From NCBI RefSeq assembly GCF_017352095.1, contig NZ_CP071463.1:1612001-1676000 (forward strand): a stretch of 64,000 nucleotides of DNA. The letters run 5' to 3'. The notes under the pieces were generated by a model, which saw nothing but the letters and a program-made list of their open reading frames with translations, ran no database searches and was not told the DNA's origin. The translations under genes and the position numbers were made by a program. Numbering within the stretch: position 1 is the stretch's first letter; each line of letters starts with the position of its first letter. Origin of the DNA: Natrinema longum (GTDB lineage: Archaea; Halobacteriota; Halobacteria; Halobacteriales; Natrialbaceae). Below are positions 26,895-35,979 of the stretch, piece after piece.

Positions 26895-28058
26895 ATGCAG
26901 CTCGATTCCGTTCGAATCCTCGATCTGTCCCGTCTACTTCCGGGACCGTACGCGACGCAACTGCTCGCCGACGCCGGCGCGGACGTCGTCAAAGTCGAGG
27001 ACACCGACGCGGGCGACTACGCACGGCACATGCCGCCGACCACCGATCGCGGCGTCGGCGCGCTCTTCGACGGCGTCAATCGCGGCAAGCGAAGCATCGC
27101 CCTCGATCTCAAGTCCGAGGACGGGCGGACCGCGTTCTACCGACTGGTCGAGGACGCCGACGTCGTCTTCGAGGGGTTTCGCCCCGGCGTCGCGGCCCGG
27201 CTCGAGATCGACTACGAGACGCTCGTCGAGTACAACGAGGAGCTGGTCTATTGCTCGCTGTCCGGCTACGGACAGACCGGGCCTGACGCCGAACGGGCGG
27301 GCCACGACCTCAACTACGTCGGGGTCGCGGGCCTGCTGGACATGACCCGCGAAGACGAGTCCATGGCACCGCAGCTCCCGGGCTACCAGATCGGCGACCT
27401 CGGAGGCGGGCTGTTCGCGGCCTTTTCGATCGTCGGCGGGCTGCTGTCGCGGGAGCTGGGTAACGGCGGCGAATACATCGACGTGGCCATGACCGACGTG
27501 GTCGCCTCCTTTTCCCAGACCGTTGCCCACGAGGCGCTTACCGGCGACGATCCCCGCCCCGGCGAGACCCCACTCACCGGGGAACAGCCCTGGTACGACG
27601 TGTACGAGACCGCTGACGGGCGATACGTGACTCTCGCTGCACTCGAGCCGAAGTTCTGGACCGCCTTCTGCGAGGAGGTCGACCGCGAGGAACTCGTCGA
27701 CGCCCACGGGAGCGAGGACCCCGCCGAACTGGCCGCCGTCCGCGAGGAACTCGAGGCGCTGTTCGCCAGCCGCTCGCGGGACGCGTGGCTCGCGGATCTG
27801 AGCGAGGAGACGATGGTCGGGCCGGTGTGTACGCCGGCCGAAGCCCTCGAGCATCCCCAGCTCGAGGCCCGCGGACTGATCGAACGGCCCGCGGACGCGC
27901 CGCCGCGGATCGGCTTTCCCGCGAGAGGGTCGAACGTGCCGGAAGTACACGACGAATCGATCCCGGACCAGGGGGAACACACCGACGAACTGCTCGCGTC
28001 GGTGGGGTACGACGACGCCGAGCGAGCCGCCCTTCGGGACGCGGACGTCATCCGCTGA
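26895..28058 (+). CDS. CaiB/BaiF CoA-transferase family protein, alpha-methylacyl-CoA racemase-like
   Basis: A 387-residue class III CoA-transferase-fold enzyme. The N-terminus has VRILDLSRLLPGPYATQLLADAGADVVKVE, standard for the family. The motif GHDLNYVGVAG (His137) followed 31 residues later by GDLGGGLFA (Asp168) reproduces the His/Asp pair of alpha-methylacyl-CoA racemases, which invert the C2 stereocentre of 2-methyl-branched acyl-CoAs, rather than the single catalytic Asp of CoA-transferases. That would matter for breakdown of methyl-branched chains. The box gtaggttttt is about 27 bases upstream. It is followed after about 70 bases by an acyl-CoA ligase and then a dehydrogenase. Confidence 0.8.
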   Translation: MQLDSVRILDLSRLLPGPYATQLLADAGADVVKVEDTDAGDYARHMPPTTDRGVGALFDGVNRGKRSIALDLKSEDGRTAFYRLVEDADVVFEGFRPGVAARLEIDYETLVEYNEELVYCSLSGYGQTGPDAERAGHDLNYVGVAGLLDMTREDESMAPQLPGYQIGDLGGGLFAAFSIVGGLLSRELGNGGEYIDVAMTDVVASFSQTVAHEALTGDDPRPGETPLTGEQPWYDVYETADGRYVTLAALEPKFWTAFCEEVDREELVDAHGSEDPAELAAVREELEALFASRSRDAWLADLSEETMVGPVCTPAEALEHPQLEARGLIERPADAPPRIGFPARGSNVPEVHDESIPDQGEHTDELLASVGYDDAERAALRDADVIR

Positions 28059-28129
28059 CGACCCGTTCCCGTCACGAGGACGTCCTCGCCCCAACTCATA
28101 AGGTACTGGACAGAATAGGTGGGACGACC

Positions 28130-29770
28130 ATGATGGGTGTCGAGTTAACACTTGACAAGCTTCTCGAGCGGGCGGTCGACCTGTTCCCGGACCGGGAACT
28201 GGTGACGAAACTGCCCGACGGGAGCACGCACAGGTACACGTACGCCGACGCCGGCGAGCGGATCAACCAGCTCGCGGGCGCGCTCGACGACCTCGGTCTC
28301 GAGGCGGGCGATCGGGTCGGCGTCGTCGCGACGAACCACTACCGGCACTTCGAACTGTACTTCGGGCCGGCCTGCTCGGAGCGGTCGATCCACATGTGCA
28401 ACATGCGGCTGCCCGATCACCACTTCGTCCACACGATCGACGACGCCGAGGACCGAGTGATCTTCGTCGATCCCGGTCTCATCGGGAAAGTGGAGGCCAA
28501 CGCCGACGACCTCGAGACGGTCGAACAGTACGTCGTCCTCGACGACGAGGTCCCGGAGACGAGCCTCGAGCCGGTGACGGACTACGAGTCGCTGCTCGAG
28601 GGACAACCGACGGCGTACGACTGGCCCGACATCGACGAGGACGCGGAGTACGGCATGTGCCACACCTCGGGGACCACGGGGCTGCCCAAGGGCGTCCCCT
28701 ACTCCCACCGAGCGATGTACCTGCACAGCGTCATGGGCGGCCACGTCGACGCGAACGCCATCGGCGAGCGCGACACCGTGCTCCCGGTGGTGCCGATGTT
28801 CCACGCCAACGGCTGGGGGATCCCCTACGGCGCGACGTTCGTCGGCGCGAAGCAGGTCTTCCCCTCGGTCCACACCGACCCCGAATCGATCGCCCGCCTG
28901 ATCGACGAGGAGGGCGTGACGTTCTCGGCAGCGGTGCCGACGATCTGGCTCGAGATGGCCGAGTTCTTGGACGAGAACCCCGAGGTCGACATCTCGAACA
29001 TCGATCGGCTGACGGTCGGGGGGAGCGCGCCGCCCGAATCGCTCATCCGGAAGTACGACGAGGAGTACGACGCGCCCATCCTCCAGGGCTGGGGGATGAC
29101 CGAGACCTCGCCGCTTGGCACACTCAGTACGCTCCGGAAGGAGACCGCGGCGCTGCCCAGCGACGAACAGTACGAGTACCGTGCCAAGGCGGGGTTGCCC
29201 GTGCCGGGAATGCAGACTCGCGTCGTCGATGACGACGGAGACGAAGTCCCCGCCGACGGGGAGACGATGGGCGAGTTGCAGGTCCGCAGCCCCTGGGTGA
29301 TCGATCACTATCACAATCGGCCGGACGAGAACGAGCAGGCCTTCACCGAGGACGGGTTCCTGCGGACCGGCGACATCGCCACGCGAGACGAACTGGGCTA
29401 CATCGACGTCGTCGACCGCGACAAGGACGTGATCAAATCCGGCGGGGAGTGGATCTCGTCGGTCCAACTCGAGAACGAACTGATCGGCCACGAGGACGTC
29501 ACCGAGGCCACCGTTATCGCGGTCGAGCACGAGCGCTGGCAGGAACGGCCGCTGGCCATCGTCGTTTCGAGATCGGGGGCGGAACTCACCGCGGACGACC
29601 TCGAGACCCACCTCTCGGAGACGTTCCCCTCGTGGTGGCTGCCCGATTCCTACGAGTTCATCGAGGAGATTCCGAAGACCTCGACCGGAAAGTTCGACAA
29701 GAAGACGCTGCGAGACCGGTTCGACGTGGTCCTCGAGGCCGAAGACGACGAGCCGGCACCACAACAGTAA
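28130..29770 (+). CDS. Acyl-CoA ligase (AMP-forming)
   Basis: A 546-residue adenylate-forming ligase. Motifs: CHTSGTTGLPKG near residue 180, WGMTETSPLGT near 321, RTGDIATRDELGYIDVVDRDKD near 413, IKSGGEWISS and the catalytic-lysine motif KTSTGKFDKK near 522. The aromatic and acidic insert PDENEQAF and the overall length match the medium/long-chain fatty-acid ligase branch close to AlkK. Two adjacent ATGs at 28130 and 28133 are possible starts. A TATA-like stretch (ctcataagg) lies about 30 bases upstream. It forms a likely operon with the acyl-CoA dehydrogenase 24 bases downstream. Confidence 0.9.
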   Translation: MMGVELTLDKLLERAVDLFPDRELVTKLPDGSTHRYTYADAGERINQLAGALDDLGLEAGDRVGVVATNHYRHFELYFGPACSERSIHMCNMRLPDHHFVHTIDDAEDRVIFVDPGLIGKVEANADDLETVEQYVVLDDEVPETSLEPVTDYESLLEGQPTAYDWPDIDEDAEYGMCHTSGTTGLPKGVPYSHRAMYLHSVMGGHVDANAIGERDTVLPVVPMFHANGWGIPYGATFVGAKQVFPSVHTDPESIARLIDEEGVTFSAAVPTIWLEMAEFLDENPEVDISNIDRLTVGGSAPPESLIRKYDEEYDAPILQGWGMTETSPLGTLSTLRKETAALPSDEQYEYRAKAGLPVPGMQTRVVDDDGDEVPADGETMGELQVRSPWVIDHYHNRPDENEQAFTEDGFLRTGDIATRDELGYIDVVDRDKDVIKSGGEWISSVQLENELIGHEDVTEATVIAVEHERWQERPLAIVVSRSGAELTADDLETHLSETFPSWWLPDSYEFIEEIPKTSTGKFDKKTLRDRFDVVLEAEDDEPAPQQ

Positions 29771-29794
29771 GCGGTTCCACCGACGTATTTCACT

Positions 29795-31015
29795 ATGGGA
29801 GCAAACACCACAGGCGGCGTGAGTTTCGACACCGAGGACGAGACCGAACTGATCCTCGACAGTCTGGACGACTTCATCGAGCGCGAAGTCGAGCCGATCG
29901 TCGAGGAACTCGGCGACACGTACACCAATCCCCGAAAAGGACGCCACGAGAACGGCCGCTGGACCGACGAGCTGCTCGAGGCCCGCGAGGAAATACGGCG
30001 TCGATCCGCGGAGGGCGGCTTCTACGCGATGAACCTGCCCGAAGACGCGGGCGGCGAGGGCGTCTCGCCGGTCACCTGGTACCGGGCGAAGAAACACCTC
30101 GCATCCCACGGCGGCGGCCTCGAGCGCTACGTCCTCGCCGGGCCGGAGGGGCCGAAGCCGCTCCTGTTGCAGGCCGAGGGCGAGCAGCGAGAGCGGTACC
30201 TCGAGCCGACCGTCCGCGCGGAGAAGTCGACGGCGTTCGCCCAGACCGAGCCCGGCTACGGGTCGGACTCGCCGAATATGGAGACCACCGCGGAGAAAGA
30301 CGGCGACGAATGGGTGTTGAACGGGCGCAAGCAGTGGATCACCAACGCACCCTACGCCGACTTCGTCCAGCTGTTCGCCCGGACGACCCCACAGGAGGAG
30401 GTCGGCCGCTACGGCGGTATTACGTGCTTTATCCTCGAGCGCGAGGAGTACGAACTCGGCTCGTACAACAACGCCGTCGGTGCCGAGGGAACGCAGGCCG
30501 AGATCGTGCTCGACGACGTTCGCGTCCCCGAGGATCGCGTGCTCGGCGAGGTCGACGAGGCCTTCTACGCCGCGATGGAGTTCCTCTCGCTTGGCCGCCT
30601 CGAGTTGGGAGCCGAAGCCGTGGGATACGCGGAGTACCTGCTCGAGGACGCGACAGAGTACGTCACCGAGCGCGAGGCCTTCGGGCGGACGATCGGGAAC
30701 TTCCAGCAGGTCTCCGCGAAGCTCGCGCGGGGGCGGGCGAAGACCTACGCGGCCGACGCGGCGGGGCTGAAACTCGCCTGGAAGATGGCCCAAGACGTGC
30801 GGACGGTGATGGATTCGTCCGTGCTGAAGTGGTTCGCCACGAACGTCCTCTGGGAGGTCGCCGACGCGGCCGTACAGGTGCACGGAGCCAACGGGCTGGC
30901 AGAGGAACACCCCTACATGGACCTGGTCCATCAGGCGCGGATCCTGCGGATCGTCGAGGGCACCGATGAAATTCAGCTCAACACGATCGCGAAGACGATG
31001 GGGATCGTGGACTGA
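29795..31015 (+). CDS. Acyl-CoA dehydrogenase
   Basis: A 406-residue flavoprotein, with an acidic N-terminal helical region and the segments FAQTEPGYGSDSPNMETTA and RKQWITNAPYADF. The catalytic motif is IVEGTDEIQ with Glu near residue 388. It includes a longer first domain than the enzyme at 6565 and the phrase REAFGRTIGNFQQVSAKLAR. It is closely related in layout to the dehydrogenase at 54851-56047. It sits 24 bases after the ligase at 28130, so the pair probably activates and then oxidises the same acid. The TGA stop lies inside a family 2 repeat. Confidence 0.9.
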   Translation: MGANTTGGVSFDTEDETELILDSLDDFIEREVEPIVEELGDTYTNPRKGRHENGRWTDELLEAREEIRRRSAEGGFYAMNLPEDAGGEGVSPVTWYRAKKHLASHGGGLERYVLAGPEGPKPLLLQAEGEQRERYLEPTVRAEKSTAFAQTEPGYGSDSPNMETTAEKDGDEWVLNGRKQWITNAPYADFVQLFARTTPQEEVGRYGGITCFILEREEYELGSYNNAVGAEGTQAEIVLDDVRVPEDRVLGEVDEAFYAAMEFLSLGRLELGAEAVGYAEYLLEDATEYVTEREAFGRTIGNFQQVSAKLARGRAKTYAADAAGLKLAWKMAQDVRTVMDSSVLKWFATNVLWEVADAAVQVHGANGLAEEHPYMDLVHQARILRIVEGTDEIQLNTIAKTMGIVD

Positions 31016-31098
31016 GACGGTCTCCTGTCCGTCAGTGCCGGTGGGACCGCGACTATCCTGCGGTCCCACCGGGACACCGGGACAGCAAACCGTATGAG
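31011..31098 (+). repeat. Dispersed palindromic repeat family 2, copy 2
   Basis: About 88 bases from actgagacgg to accgtatgag, with the inner palindrome gtgggaccgc facing gcggtcccac. It is the reference copy for the family here; the copies at 26731, 62801 and (more divergent) 42906 match it. The stop codon of the preceding acyl-CoA dehydrogenase (31013-31015) is inside its first bases. Confidence 0.82.
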
Positions 31099-31278
31099 GC
31101 AGGGCTATCGGACCCCCTCTCGAAGCGCCCACCGCGTTCTCCGCCTCGAACGCGCGGTTCTGCAACAGGACTGAGAACGGGAGTGTACGAGTGGTATCCG
31201 GGAGTATCGGTCTCCACGAGACGCACCACACTGGAATCCGACCGGAAAGCGTTTTTGTACAGATTCCGAAGTGTTTCT

Positions 31279-31998
31279 ATGGTTGTCCCGCTGGAAATGG
31301 GGTGGCGGCATCTCTTGTTCGAGAACTGGCCGGTCGACCCGGCGGTGATGGACGCCCATCTTCCCGACGGACTGGACCCCGACGTGTACGACGGCTCGGC
31401 GTGGCTCTCGGTCGTCCCGTTTACCAACGTCGCCGTCCGGCCGAAGGGACTTCCCGAACCGCTTGGCATCCGGCTGCCCGAACTCAACCTCAGAACGTAC
31501 GTCACTCGCGACGGCGTCCCCAGCGTCTACTTCTTCAGCCTCGACGCACAGGGTATCGCGAGCGTCCTCGGAGCCCGCGTTTTCCACCACCTCCCCTACT
31601 ACTACGCGCGGATCTCCCTGGAGTGGGCAGACGGTCGGGTCCGGTTCGGCAGTCGCCGTCGCCATCCGGGCGCACGGCCCGTTCACTACGAGGGAACGTA
31701 CTGGCCGACCGGCGAGCCGTTCTCGGCACCCGACGATCCGTTCGGGAACTTTCTCGTCGAGCGCTATCGGTTCTACACGCAGGCCCAGGACGGATCGATC
31801 CGATACACGGACGTCGACCACGACCCCTGGACGCTGTACCCGGCCGCCGCCGAAATCGAGACGAACACGCTGTTGGCGGCACACGGCTTCGCGGAGCCGG
31901 ACCCCGACCCCGTCTACTACTACAGCCCGGGTCTCGACGTGGTCGCCTCACGGAGCGCAACCGTGAGTGGGACACGGCTGGCTGACTCGAGTCCCTGA
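31279..31998 (+). CDS. DUF2071 (YqjF-like) protein
   Basis: A 239-residue soluble protein. The sequence opens with the conserved EMGWRHLLFENWPVDPAVMDAHLP and has LNLRTYVTRDGVPSVYFFSLDA and FLVERYRFYT, typical of the DUF2071/YqjF family, which has an acetoacetate-decarboxylase-like beta-barrel. No activity is established for these proteins. The ATG at 31279 is chosen because the conserved block follows it directly and gtttttgtac lies about 25 bases ahead. It is convergent with the SDR gene on the other strand. Confidence 0.8.
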   Translation: MVVPLEMGWRHLLFENWPVDPAVMDAHLPDGLDPDVYDGSAWLSVVPFTNVAVRPKGLPEPLGIRLPELNLRTYVTRDGVPSVYFFSLDAQGIASVLGARVFHHLPYYYARISLEWADGRVRFGSRRRHPGARPVHYEGTYWPTGEPFSAPDDPFGNFLVERYRFYTQAQDGSIRYTDVDHDPWTLYPAAAEIETNTLLAAHGFAEPDPDPVYYYSPGLDVVASRSATVSGTRLADSSP

Positions 31999-32005
31999 GC
32001 GCCCC

Positions 32006-32791
32006 TCAGAAGCTAAAGAGGTCGATCCCACCCGTGACACCGATAACTTGCCCGGTGACGTAGGATGCCTGCTCCGAGCAGAGGTAGGTGACCATGTTGG
32101 CCACGTCTTCCTCCGTCCCGAGGTGACGCATCGGGGTGGCCTCGGCGATGCGAGCGAAGTACTCGTCGACGTGCTCCCGGAGTTCGTCGGGGTTCATGTC
32201 GGCCCAGTCGCCGACGACGATGTTCGGCGCGATGATATTCGACGTGACACCCGACTGGGCACCCTCGAGGGCCATCGTCCGGCCGACGCCGATCATGGCG
32301 GCTTTCGTCGCCGAATAGGAGAGTTGGCCGAAGCCGCCGTACCAGCCGGCCATCGAGGACATGTTGACGATCCGCCCCCAGCCGCGGTCGCACATCCGCG
32401 GGAACAGTTCCGTGCTGATGTTGTAGGTCCCGGTCAGGTTGATCTCGATGTCCCGGTCCCAGATCCCGTCGTCGTAGTCCCCGATGCGCGAGCGGGCGTC
32501 GACCATCGCCGCGTTGTTGACGAGGACGTCCACGCCGCCGAAGGCGTCCCGAACCTCGGCCATCGAGTCGGCGACGTCCTCGCGGTCCGTGAGGTCACAC
32601 TCGAGGGCGATCGCCGCGCCGCTGTCGGCGGTTTCGTCGATCTCCTCGGCGACCTCCGCCGCGCCGTCGGCATCGACGTCGAGGACGACGACGTTCGCGC
32701 CCTCCTCGGCGAGGAGTCGGCAGTCGGCGCTTCCGATCCGTCCCGCACCGCCAGTGACGACCGCGGTCCTGTCCTGAATGCCAAGGTCCAT
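32006..32791 (-). CDS. Short-chain dehydrogenase/reductase (FabG-like)
   Basis: A 261-residue classical SDR. It has TGGAGRIGSADCRLLAEEG for NAD(P) binding near residue 15, an acidic residue at the end of the second strand (VLDVDADG) favouring NAD, the NNAAM motif, and the catalytic Ser-Tyr-Lys set in MSSMAGWYGGFGQLSYSATK. It probably acts as a 3-hydroxyacyl-CoA or other secondary-alcohol dehydrogenase. It diverges from the thiolase at 32953, which would act next in a degradation path; a shared regulatory region of about 160 bases with AT-rich stretches lies between them. Confidence 0.88.
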   Translation of the reverse strand: MDLGIQDRTAVVTGGAGRIGSADCRLLAEEGANVVVLDVDADGAAEVAEEIDETADSGAAIALECDLTDREDVADSMAEVRDAFGGVDVLVNNAAMVDARSRIGDYDDGIWDRDIEINLTGTYNISTELFPRMCDRGWGRIVNMSSMAGWYGGFGQLSYSATKAAMIGVGRTMALEGAQSGVTSNIIAPNIVVGDWADMNPDELREHVDEYFARIAEATPMRHLGTEEDVANMVTYLCSEQASYVTGQVIGVTGGIDLFSF

Positions 32792-32952
32792 TGCTCGATT
32801 GACTACTTCGTTATTTGACTTAATTATTGTGGACTGATAGCAGGGTCCACGGCGGGGGAAAACCCCGATAGCGGCGGAAAGAGTCCAGTACGGACGATCA
32901 CGAATATATGCACAACATCTATGAGGAATGGAGAAATACTCAAAGACACGTC

Positions 32953-34101
32953 ATGAACTCCGCAGTCATCGTCGATGCCGTCCGGACGCCCTTCGGGAAA
33001 CGCGACGGCTCGTTCAGGGACACGCACCCACAGGATCTGGCCGCAGAGCCCCTCGAGGCCTTGCGCGAGCGCAACGGGTTCGAGCCGGAAACGATCGAGG
33101 ACGTCATCTACGGCTGTGTCACGCCGGTCGACGAGCAGGGGCTGAACATCGGGCGGCTCGCGCCGATGGTCGCCGGCTGGGGCGATATCGTTCCCGGCGT
33201 CCAGCTCAATCGAATGTGCGGCTCGGGCCAGCAAGCGGCCAACTTCGCGGCGGCGAACGTCATGGCCGGCCAGCACGACGTGCTCATCGCGGGCGGCGTC
33301 GAGCACATGACCCGCGTGCCGATGGGATCGGACGGCGACAAACCGACCGACACGTACTTCGAGTACTTCGACGAGCTGACGACGCAGGGCGAAGGGGCCG
33401 AACGGATCGCCGAGGAGTACGGCCTCACACGCACCGAACTCGACGAGATCGCCGTCGACTCCCAGCGCCGCTGGAAGGAGGCCTGGGACGAGGGCCGCTA
33501 CGACGACCAGATCACGCCGGTCGAGACCGAACTCGACGGCGAGGACGTCGTCGTCGAGCGGGACGAACACCCCCGTCCCGGCACCGACGTGGAGACGCTC
33601 TCGGAACTCCCGCTGTCGTTCCGCGAGGAGGGCAACGGGTTCCACCACCCCGGCAACTCGTCGGGAATCGTCGACGGCTCCTGTGCGCTGCTGATCACGA
33701 GCGAAGAAGCCGCCGAAGAACACGGCTGGGAGCCGATGGCCCGGATCCGCCAGACCGAGGTCGTCGGCGTCGACCCGATTACGATGTTGAAAGGGCCGAT
33801 TCCGGCGACCGAAAACGTCCTCGAGAAGGCCGACATGACCGTCGGCGACGTCGATCTCTTCGAGGTCAACGAGGCGTTCGCCGCAGTCGTCGGGGCCTGG
33901 CTCGAGGAGACCGGCGCGTCCTGGGAAGACGTCAACGTCAACGGCGGCGCGATCGCCCACGGCCACCCGCTGGGCGCGACCGGGGCGATGCTCCTGACGA
34001 AGTTGGTCCACGAACTCGAGCGCACCGGCCAGGACACCGCCTTGTCGACGATGTGTATCGGCTTCGGGCAGGGCGTCGCGACGATCCTCGAGCGGGTCTG
34101 A
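32953..34101 (+). CDS. Acetyl-CoA C-acyltransferase (thiolase)
   Basis: A 382-residue classical thiolase with all catalytic residues: Cys89 in LNRMCGSGQQAAN, His338 in HGHPLGATGA and Cys368 in LSTMCIGFGQG. It is a paralogue of the thiolase at 7924-9066 and resembles the FadA/FadI type used in degradative beta-oxidation. The ATG at 32953 is followed directly by the conserved VIVDAVRTPFGK; an in-frame ATG at 32908 adds a non-conserved stretch. An AT-rich box (cgaatatatg) lies about 47 bases upstream. It is followed after 129 bases by an acyl-CoA dehydrogenase. Confidence 0.92.
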   Translation: MNSAVIVDAVRTPFGKRDGSFRDTHPQDLAAEPLEALRERNGFEPETIEDVIYGCVTPVDEQGLNIGRLAPMVAGWGDIVPGVQLNRMCGSGQQAANFAAANVMAGQHDVLIAGGVEHMTRVPMGSDGDKPTDTYFEYFDELTTQGEGAERIAEEYGLTRTELDEIAVDSQRRWKEAWDEGRYDDQITPVETELDGEDVVVERDEHPRPGTDVETLSELPLSFREEGNGFHHPGNSSGIVDGSCALLITSEEAAEEHGWEPMARIRQTEVVGVDPITMLKGPIPATENVLEKADMTVGDVDLFEVNEAFAAVVGAWLEETGASWEDVNVNGGAIAHGHPLGATGAMLLTKLVHELERTGQDTALSTMCIGFGQGVATILERV

Positions 34102-34230
34102 GGTGGGTTCGGACGCGATTCGGGAAGCGACGGAGACCGACGCGGTCTCGAGTTGATAGCGCTAGCCACCCCTTCTAGTTGCCAATGTATGCGATCCGCT
34201 ACCTATAGCTTTACAATGCTGTATCCTGTC

Positions 34231-35490
34231 ATGAGTGATATGGAGTACCACGACTCCGAGAAAGCGAAGGACGTTGCGGGCCGCGTAGAGGCGTTCATGG
34301 ACGAGGTCGTGATCCCGCGGGAACGGGAAGCGCTCAGGACGGGCGAGCAGATCACGAACGACGAGATCGAGGACCTCTGGGAGCAGGCCAAGGATCGCGA
34401 CCTGTTCGCGCCGCAGGTTCCCGAGGAGTACGGCGGCCAGGGACTGGACTTCAGCGACATGCTGCCGTCCTTCGAACAGGTCGGGCGCTCGCTCATCGGC
34501 GCGCTGTCGATCCGCGCGAACGCGCCCCAGGAAGGGAACATGCACACGCTGGAGATGGTCGGCACCGACGAGCAGAAAGAGGAGTGGCTGCGCCCGCTCG
34601 TCCAGGGCGAGATCTCCTCGGCGTTCTCGATGACCGAGCCGATGCAGGGCGGCGGCTCCGATCCGAAGATGCTCCAGACCACGGCCGTCAAGGACGGCGA
34701 CGAGTGGGTCATCAACGGCCACAAGTGGTGGACCTCCGACGGGCTGGACGCCGACTTCTACCTGGTGATGGCCCGAACCGATCTGGACGCCCACCCCTAC
34801 GAGGGGACCTCGATCATCCTCGTTCCGAGGGACGCCGACGGCGTCAACGTCGTGCGAAACATCGACCACATGGGCGACCACGGCCCCGTCGAACGGGCGG
34901 GCGGCCACGCGGAGATCAAGTACGACAACGTCCGCGTCCCCGTCGAGAACACCATCGGCGAAGAAGGACAGGGGTTCCAGATCGCCCAGATGCGACTCGG
35001 CGGCGGCCGGCTGACCCACTGTATGCGCTACTCCGGGATGGCCCAACGCTCCCTCGAGATCGCGAAAGCCTACCTCAGCGAGCGCGAGGGCTTCGGCTCG
35101 GCCCTCGAGGACAAACAGGCGCTGCGCCACCGCATCGCCGACGCCGAGACGCGCCTGCACGCGGCCCGAACGATGGTCCGGCACGCGGCCCGCGAACTTG
35201 ATCGCGGCGACGCCCGGATCGAGGTCGCGATGGCGAAGATGTACACCGCGAACATCACCAACGAGACCATCGACCTCGCCGTCCAGTGTTGTGGCGGTAA
35301 CGGCATCGGGAAGGACCTGCCGCTGGCTCACTTCTACGAGAACGTGCGCGCGTTCCGGATCGTCGACGGGGCCGACGAGGTCCACCGCCGGTCGATCGCG
35401 CGCTGGGCGTTCGACGACGTCGACGAAGCCGAAGTCGAGGACGCGCTCCGGTTCGACGAGGACCTTCGCATCGACGCCTTAGACGAGTAG
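34231..35490 (+). CDS. Acyl-CoA dehydrogenase, ACAD10/11-like
   Basis: A 419-residue flavoprotein with an expanded N-domain. It carries SAFSMTEPMQGGGSDPKMLQT and GHKWWTSDG in place of the usual TEPxxGSD and WITN phrases. At the catalytic position it has RIVDGADEVH, that is Asp379 where most family members have Glu in a YEGT or VEGT motif. WTSDG together with DGADEVH is the pattern of the ACAD10/ACAD11 branch, which handles long, branched or hydroxylated acyl-CoAs in other organisms. The box cctatagc lies about 27 bases before the ATG at 34231, which supports that start over the upstream ATG at 34195. Confidence 0.87.
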   Translation: MSDMEYHDSEKAKDVAGRVEAFMDEVVIPREREALRTGEQITNDEIEDLWEQAKDRDLFAPQVPEEYGGQGLDFSDMLPSFEQVGRSLIGALSIRANAPQEGNMHTLEMVGTDEQKEEWLRPLVQGEISSAFSMTEPMQGGGSDPKMLQTTAVKDGDEWVINGHKWWTSDGLDADFYLVMARTDLDAHPYEGTSIILVPRDADGVNVVRNIDHMGDHGPVERAGGHAEIKYDNVRVPVENTIGEEGQGFQIAQMRLGGGRLTHCMRYSGMAQRSLEIAKAYLSEREGFGSALEDKQALRHRIADAETRLHAARTMVRHAARELDRGDARIEVAMAKMYTANITNETIDLAVQCCGGNGIGKDLPLAHFYENVRAFRIVDGADEVHRRSIARWAFDDVDEAEVEDALRFDEDLRIDALDE

Positions 35491-35615
35491 TCCGAGGGCT
35501 GGCGCGAGGCGTCCGTTTCGTATTTCGTGTTCGGGACGGTCGGTTTCGAGCGGCATCGCTGCTCGGTTCCCGGCACCCGTAGCTATTTACGCCTACACGG
35601 GAACAACCGTTACAT

Positions 35616-35897
35616 ATGAGCAGCGATACGACTAGCCGAGGGTCGGACGGCGGCGGGCTGGAAAACATTCGCGAGGCGTCGGACGCGGTGGAGAAATCCC
35701 CGATAGCGATAACCCTCGAGAAGGTTCGAGAACGGTGGCGAACCGCCAGCGCTATTTTCGTGCTCGCTGTCACCAGCGTCTTGCTGTTCCGCGTGGACGA
35801 AGGCCTGTCTATCGACGTACAGGTGTTCGCCGGGATCACCCTCCTCCTGTTGATCTACTTCCTCGCGACGCTTCGCACGGACGTCAGCATGGAGTGA
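35616..35897 (+). CDS. Small two-helix membrane protein of unknown function
   Basis: A 93-residue protein with a hydrophilic N-terminal half (Ser/Gly-rich, then a charged helix) and two membrane segments near the C-terminus (ASAIFVLAVTSVLLF and VFAGITLLLLIYFLATL). No recognised domain. The box gctatttac about 29 bases before the ATG supports the start. It precedes the RDD-family gene by 82 bases and may be cotranscribed. Confidence 0.6.
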   Translation: MSSDTTSRGSDGGGLENIREASDAVEKSPIAITLEKVRERWRTASAIFVLAVTSVLLFRVDEGLSIDVQVFAGITLLLLIYFLATLRTDVSME

Positions 35898-35979
35898 CGA
35901 CGCCCGTTACCGACCGAGGGGCAGGTATTTTGTACACTCTGCCGAATGCTTCCCTCATGAACGGCGGGGCGACGGCACC

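Noticed and set aside
28145-31231. A 1028-codon open frame on the minus strand opposite the ligase and dehydrogenase genes
   Set aside because: It is the shadow of two well-supported plus-strand genes; the translation is Arg/Val/Gly-rich with no motif. Long antisense frames are common in GC-rich codon-biased DNA.
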